NCBI GenBank assembly: GCA_023313575.1
Contig: JAJTTP010000016.1
Coordinates: 124,001 to 188,000, forward strand
Direction of reading: 5' to 3'
Length of the DNA stretch: 64,000 nucleotides
Source: Eutypella sp. D-1
Lineage: Eukaryota; Ascomycota; Sordariomycetes; Xylariales; Diatrypaceae
Below, in pieces: positions 59,720 to 64,000 of the stretch. The notes beneath the pieces are model-generated. The model saw only the letters and a list, made by a program, of their open reading frames with translations. It was not told the DNA's origin and did no database searches. How positions within the stretch are numbered: the first letter of the stretch is position 1; the number at the start of each line of letters is the position of its first letter. Made by a program: the position numbers and the translations under genes.

Positions 59720-60189
59720 AAAAATAAAATCATGACTATGATGATGAGACTTGGAGTGACATACGTGGTGTCCCGTGATGTTGATTGCTTGTATACTAGG
59801 TGAATGAGCAAACGAATGACCTTGTCATCAGCGTCTCTGATAATTGATTGATATTACAGACGTTTTATGTGGCCGATGGCACAGTGTTACAGTAGACTCA
59901 ACCACCATCTATCCACCCATCTCACGAGACATAATAAGCTACATTAGAATAAGCACAATGCACGAAGTTATTATAGGTATATGGGACAAAGCTTAGGGAC
60001 ACGTCGGTTCCTTCTGGGCACGCATGTCTATCTGTCTAATCTAGTCTACATATCACCGACGCAAAAAATCGTGTCCATCAATCCTTGCTGGGCTGGTTGT
60101 AGCATTGGCGTGTTTTCTACTTGTATCTGCTGCATGCTCATCTTTCTATCATTACTCTTTACGCCTATGCTACCGAGCCCTTCTGCACC

Positions 60190-62379
60190 CTACGATAAGA
60201 GAACCCTAATCTCGCCCGTGGTCCGGGGAAACAGGGACCTAAAGGCCGGCGGCGTCGCGTCGATCGCAGCAGCCATCTCCTCCTCCTCCTCGTCCGCGCG
60301 GACAAGCAGCTCCTCGACGCGCTCGAAGTCCGCGCAGAACCGGGCGGCCGCCTCCTCGGTGACGGCGCGCGCCAGCGCCGCGTCCTGCACGTGCTGCACG
60401 TTCTCCATGGCGTCCATCACGGCGGACGGCAGGAAGTCGTCCAGTGCCTGCGCCGCGGCCGCCAGGGCCTCCGGGCGCAGGGCTTCGAGATCGCGCATGC
60501 GCTGCGCCACTGGGGCGTCGTGCGTCGACTCGGTAGAAGGGGAGGTGGAAGTGGAGATGAGGGGTGCGAGTGCGGTGAAGAGCCCGTCTAGCCCGGATTC
60601 CTCCCGGAAGAACGCGTATTGTGCCTCGGCGAGGCGGGCGGCGTGCTCGTCGATCTGGGCGCGGAGGCGCGCGGCGCGGCGGCGGCCGAAGTCGTAGGGC
60701 GAGATGACCGCTGCGGCTGCCAGCAGGCAGTTGATGAGGAAGACGGAGTCTGCGGGGACGGGGGCCGACGGACGGACGAGCGACTTGGCCATGTGCTCGC
60801 AGCCGGTGATGAAGGGGTCAAAGGACTCGGCCATGACCGGCTGGAAGTCATCCTCGCGGTCGGCGCCGGGGGCGGAGGTCGCGGACGACAGCGACGTCTC
60901 GTACGTCGCCATGATGGCTGACAGCTGCTTCAGCGCGTCCTGCAGAAAGTCCGGCGGCCCGAGGTCTGCGGGCGCGTGCTGGAACTCGCCCTGTAGCGTC
61001 GCGATGTAGTCGCGCATCAGCGCGCGGAACTGCCGCAGGGCCTCGGCCTCGAGGTTCGCGATCGCCTCGAGAAGCACGGACTGCGCGCCCAGCAGCTTTG
61101 CGAACGTCACGCGGTAGAAATTGAGCAGGTTCGCGAGCCGGTACGCCAGGATCGTGTCCTCGTTGGTCTGGATGACCTGCTCGACGCGCTGGCGCAGGAT
61201 GCGCGCCGCGCCGCTGACGTCGCGGTCGACTAGATCGCTGAGCGCTTTGAACGCGTCGAACTCCAGCGGCTCGTCGCCGCCGTTCTCGTCGTCGTCGTCG
61301 GCCATCATCAGCTGCTGCCACGGCTCGTTCTCCCGGCCCTCCTGCATTCCCCTGGCGATCTCGTTCCCATCGGACACGAAGAGTACCTCGAGAGCCTCGC
61401 GCTCGCTGACGGCGGCGGAGTGCGTCCACGCCAGCATGTCGCCCACGTAGCGCAGGGGGTCGTGGGCGGCGAGCTCGATGGGCTTGACGGAGTGGTCCTT
61501 GGCGCCGGAGGCCGCGGTGCCGGTCAGCGCGAGGTAGAAGGAGTCGGAGAGGATCTGCTCGCGGGCGTCGGCGAAGAAGTCGAGGCAATTCTGGAACAGG
61601 GAGGGCCGCTCGGCCAGGACGCGCAGGGCGCGGCGCACGGAGGAGTTGATCTGCGGGTTCTCCAGGTTCAGCGTCTTGAACTCCTTCTGGATCCAGCGGT
61701 AGAGCTTCTGGAAGGCCATGTTCAGGTTCTTCGACGTCTGCTCCATGACGTCGAGCCCGAGCGTCTGGTTCTCGAACCCCAGCAGGATCTCGCAGTCCTT
61801 CCGCACGCGCTTCGCTTTGGCCAGCGCGGCGAAGAAGCGGTCGTCCACGGGTTCCGCCGTGAAGGTGAGCGAGGCCGTCTCGTCCTCGGTCAGGACGAAG
61901 CGCTCGCGGAAGGCCCGCAGCAGCTGCTGCTTCGTCTCGACGTTCCGGCGCTGGGTCATCAGGGAGTTGGCCTCCTCCAGGGTGGAAGATGTGGCCTCGT
62001 GAGCGGCTGTGACGTGGCCCTTCATCTCCTCATAGCTCTTGTTGAGCTTGTCAATGGTGGCCCCGATCCTCTTCAACTGATCGGCGACCCGGCCGAACTC
62101 AGCGACGATCTGGCCATTGGTGTCGATGACCTCCTTCTGCACGTCCAGGCGCAGGCGTCTCCTGGTCTCGGCGGTGTTGTTCACGCCCCGCTCATCCAAC
62201 AAGGCCAAGGCCTCGCGGAACTCCGAGTCGACATAGGAGGTAGAGAGGACGGATGTCAACTTATTGGAAAGCGGATTCCCGGTTTTATTAGTTGCAGAGC
62301 TTAGGGCCGGTGATGGTGGCCCGGGCGACATGCGATCCCGTAACGGAAGTGAGATGTGGCCGACTCCATCGGATGCCAT
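60190..62379 (-). CDS. COG6: Conserved oligomeric Golgi complex subunit 6
   Basis: An intronless minus-strand gene of 729 residues. The start is the ATG at 62379-62377; the frame extends six codons further but only to a TTG. The N-terminal half matches COG6: [54 protein letters not shown] and a coiled coil ([20 protein letters not shown]), then [15 protein letters not shown]. The middle [20 protein letters not shown] and [20 protein letters not shown] blocks are also typical. COG6 is in lobe B of the eight-subunit tether that guides retrograde vesicles at the Golgi. The length fits the family. It is transcribed away from ATG9, with 1.1 kb between the start codons; in yeast, COG subunits also help Atg9 trafficking and autophagosome formation. 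Confidence 0.94.
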   Translation of the reverse strand: MASDGVGHISLPLRDRMSPGPPSPALSSATNKTGNPLSNKLTSVLSTSYVDSEFREALALLDERGVNNTAETRRRLRLDVQKEVIDTNGQIVAEFGRVADQLKRIGATIDKLNKSYEEMKGHVTAAHEATSSTLEEANSLMTQRRNVETKQQLLRAFRERFVLTEDETASLTFTAEPVDDRFFAALAKAKRVRKDCEILLGFENQTLGLDVMEQTSKNLNMAFQKLYRWIQKEFKTLNLENPQINSSVRRALRVLAERPSLFQNCLDFFADAREQILSDSFYLALTGTAASGAKDHSVKPIELAAHDPLRYVGDMLAWTHSAAVSEREALEVLFVSDGNEIARGMQEGRENEPWQQLMMADDDDENGGDEPLEFDAFKALSDLVDRDVSGAARILRQRVEQVIQTNEDTILAYRLANLLNFYRVTFAKLLGAQSVLLEAIANLEAEALRQFRALMRDYIATLQGEFQHAPADLGPPDFLQDALKQLSAIMATYETSLSSATSAPGADREDDFQPVMAESFDPFITGCEHMAKSLVRPSAPVPADSVFLINCLLAAAAVISPYDFGRRRAARLRAQIDEHAARLAEAQYAFFREESGLDGLFTALAPLISTSTSPSTESTHDAPVAQRMRDLEALRPEALAAAAQALDDFLPSAVMDAMENVQHVQDAALARAVTEEAAARFCADFERVEELLVRADEEEEEMAAAIDATPPAFRSLFPRTTGEIRVLLS

Positions 62380-63498
62380 TTTCTCATAGTTAGCCAACTT
62401 TGCTAATTTTGTAGAGTTTTATATTATTCTATGGCGCCTCATCGTTAGTAGAGCCGTGAGAGGTTTAATTTGTGTTTATCTCGATTAAGTATTGGACGCT
62501 TTTTGGTGAAGGCCTGCTTAGTTGTAAACTGTCGTGTGTGTAAGTCAGGAGTATCCATGGATATAATAGATACACCTGTACATGATAGACATCTGGATAT
62601 GCGCATATGACTTCGCTGATAGTTACATACTATACTATGTACATATTCTTGAATGCTGGTCTAATCCATTTACGGCGTAGGGTACATTTTTAATGACCTA
62701 TGACGAAAGCACGCGCCTTCTCTAAAGTTGTCGCGTGCGGAACGCCCAGAGCTACTAGAGAGAGCCTGAGTGCCTGCCTGCCTTTGGCTGTCAGCCTGCT
62801 TATCAGTTTATCTATCCTACATAGTATATGTAGAATGTACTCCGACAGTCGGGCAAGCAAGCAAGCACAGCACCTGCACCTGCTACGGATGATGACACCC
62901 CCAATAACATCATCTTCCCCAATACTTAGAACCTCCCTATACAGTTCTGCCTTACACCAGGTACCGATAAACCTTCAAAACCATCAACGGGAAACAGGTT
63001 CAAACAAAAACTCACCTGATCGAAACATACTTTAGGTAGACTCATCCGTTTACAACTCCTAACTACTTCCTAACTTTCTCCGCCCTCTTCTTATCCATCA
63101 ACAGCCCTTGGGACACACTGTATATCCATCATCATTACATCCATACTCACATACGTGCATACATCCTCACATGTGATGCTTACAGCTAGAGACGATCCTC
63201 TTCTTAGAGTTCTAGTTTCGGTCTTTCTTTACATAGGAAGACACATATGAGAAAAGAAATACACATGCAACTCTAATCACTGGGCTTTTTGCCCCGTCTT
63301 CATACAATAACTAGGTCCTAACTAGAGTCACTACGTTGATACTATGCCGTGTCGCTCGCTAGCTACCAACTGCTATCACGAATCCTGACCTTTTGCCTTT
63401 TTGCCCTCGTGCTAGCTATATCAGATACTATATCAAATACCCCAAAGACTCACTCAAATGCGAAAAGGCCGTCATCAAAACTGCCCTCGTCCTCCGTC
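62380..63498. promoter_or_regulatory. Shared divergent promoter region of COG6 and ATG9
   Basis: 1.1 kb between the two start codons. It is AT-rich and pyrimidine-tracted (62880-63120 is C/T/A-rich on the plus strand), which fits a long ATG9 leader. No gene of its own is seen; a 111-codon frame at 62700-63035 has no domain. An upstream ORF starts inside it at 63458. Confidence 0.55.
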
Positions 63499-63616
63499 AT
63501 GCCTCGCAACCTCTTCTCTCGACTCGTCGCTTCAACCGGCGATGATCTACCCTGGTACGAACAACGTAGTCGCGATCCCGGCTCCGAACCCGATCAGGAT
63601 AGACTTGGTCTTTTAG
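63458..63616 (+). promoter_or_regulatory. Upstream ORF overlapping the ATG9 start, out of frame
   Basis: ATG at 63458-63460 lies 41 bases before the ATG9 start, in another frame, and stops at TAG 63614-63616, well inside ATG9. If the mRNA starts upstream of 63458, this 52-codon frame would capture ribosomes; only leaky scanning would allow Atg9 synthesis. Its initiation context is weak (C at -3), whereas the ATG9 start has G at -3. Confidence 0.4.
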
Positions 63617-64000
63617 ATGAAGAGAACCTCACCCATCAGTTCCAAGACGATGATCTCGAACGTGCTCAAGCACTTAACTTGGAAGATAGTCAAACATCCA
63701 CCCAAATACCTGACGCCCCGACAAAATCTACTTCTCACCGGACCTCGAAATGGTTATCACCCGACGATGAAGCCGACCTTGATAACGATGTACCCGCCTC
63801 TCTCTTAGTTGAAGGCCCCGGTCCCGGTCCCGGTCCCGCCACCACGAGGTCTAACCGCCGAAAATCCGGCCCACAACCTTCCCGACACACCGGTGCACCG
63901 AACCGTAGGATACAAGCGCAGTGGGAGACTGCACAGGCACAACAGAGACTACATCCCGATGATGAGGAAGCCGGTCCTTCTGTGGCCGGTCATCATGCCG
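63499..64000 (+). CDS. ATG9: Autophagy protein Atg9, N-terminal part, cut by the window end
   Basis: Open from the ATG at 63499-63501 to the window's last base: 167 codons, no stop and no intron seen. The start MPRNLFSRLVAS, then DEENLTHQF, KWLSPDDEADLDND, VPASLLVEGPGPGPG and AQWETAQAQQRLH are in the order found in the disordered N-terminal region of mould Atg9 proteins. The transmembrane core, which would prove it, lies beyond the window. Atg9 is the multispanning lipid scramblase carried on small Golgi-derived vesicles that seed the autophagosome. A GGTCCC repeat makes the GPGPGPG stretch. The divergent neighbour is COG6. Confidence 0.82.
   Translation, partial: MPRNLFSRLVASTGDDLPWYEQRSRDPGSEPDQDRLGLLDEENLTHQFQDDDLERAQALNLEDSQTSTQIPDAPTKSTSHRTSKWLSPDDEADLDNDVPASLLVEGPGPGPGPATTRSNRRKSGPQPSRHTGAPNRRIQAQWETAQAQQRLHPDDEEAGPSVAGHHA

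Larger units (their letters stand above)
58956..60189. other. Intergenic between convergent genes (56510 gene and COG6)
   Basis: Two 3' ends meet across 1.2 kb. The interval holds a run of 18 C at 59069-59086, G-runs near 59270 and 59500, and a (GAT)n repeat at 59689-59719. The frames here translate simple sequence; no gene seen. Confidence 0.6.

Noticed and set aside
61420..62304. A 294-codon plus-strand frame opposite COG6
   Set aside because: COG6 is clearly identified on the other strand; this frame is a compositional shadow rich in Leu, Gly and Val.
1..64000. CRISPR arrays, rRNA genes, bacterial operons, retroelements or viral insertions
   Set aside because: No regularly spaced direct repeats, no rRNA or dispersed 5S signature, and no reverse transcriptase, integrase or transposase motifs were seen in any frame.

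Overview
This window is nuclear DNA of a filamentous ascomycete (Pezizomycotina, most likely a Sordariomycete). The signs are protein genes split by many short GT-AG introns (about 50 to 280 bases), GC-rich coding exons set in AT-richer intergenic DNA full of microsatellites and homopolymer runs, and gene content typical of moulds: an augmin HAUS1-like subunit, which budding yeast lacks, a Whi5-type repressor, a cytochrome b5-fused sphingolipid-type desaturase and an Atg9 N-terminus of the mould type. There are no operons, CRISPR arrays, rRNA genes or recognisable transposons. The exon models were built by hand from splice sites and reading-frame continuity.

Layout, left to right: the 3' part of a single-TM, low-complexity protein (1-1320, +); a doubtful Cys/His-rich gene (2858-3743, -); a delta-8 sphingolipid/fatty-acid desaturase (5581-7343, +); a 78-residue basic protein (9245-9692, +); VAC14 in eight exons (12219-15443, +); a HAUS1-like augmin subunit (16358-17704, -); an ER TPR/J-domain co-chaperone of the P58IPK/DNAJC3 type (19467-21122, +), convergent with a berberine-bridge-type flavoenzyme (21372-23112, -); a mitoferrin-type mitochondrial carrier in eight exons (26119-27782, -); a conserved hypothetical protein that may carry a decayed PD-(D/E)XK fold (30657-32015, -); phosphatidylserine synthase (33978-35116, -); a YIL108W-like zinc metallopeptidase (37729-40329, -); a Whi5/Nrm1-family G1 repressor (46574-47875, +); a single-pass, mucin-like membrane protein (51059-53548, -); a fungal protein of unknown function whose 25-base first exon lies 283 bases upstream (56510-58955, +); COG6 (60190-62379, -); and the start of ATG9 (63499-end, +).

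Most genes serve general cell biology, with a tilt to lipids and endomembranes. Phosphatidylserine synthase and the desaturase make membrane lipids. Vac14 scaffolds PI(3,5)P2 synthesis on the vacuole. COG6 tethers vesicles at the Golgi, and Atg9 is the membrane carrier of autophagy. COG6 and ATG9 are divergent and share a promoter region of about 1.1 kb. I found no secondary-metabolite cluster and no clear new multi-gene system.

The points most worth a second look are: an out-of-frame upstream ORF that overlaps the ATG9 start; a mitoferrin stop codon lying inside a 5' splice site; a 93-base stop-free intron in the metallopeptidase; a short interstitial telomere-like array next to a CpG-rich patch of G1/S-type sites in a gene-free convergent region; and a palindromic TACCTAGGTA-type motif scattered through the intergenic DNA.
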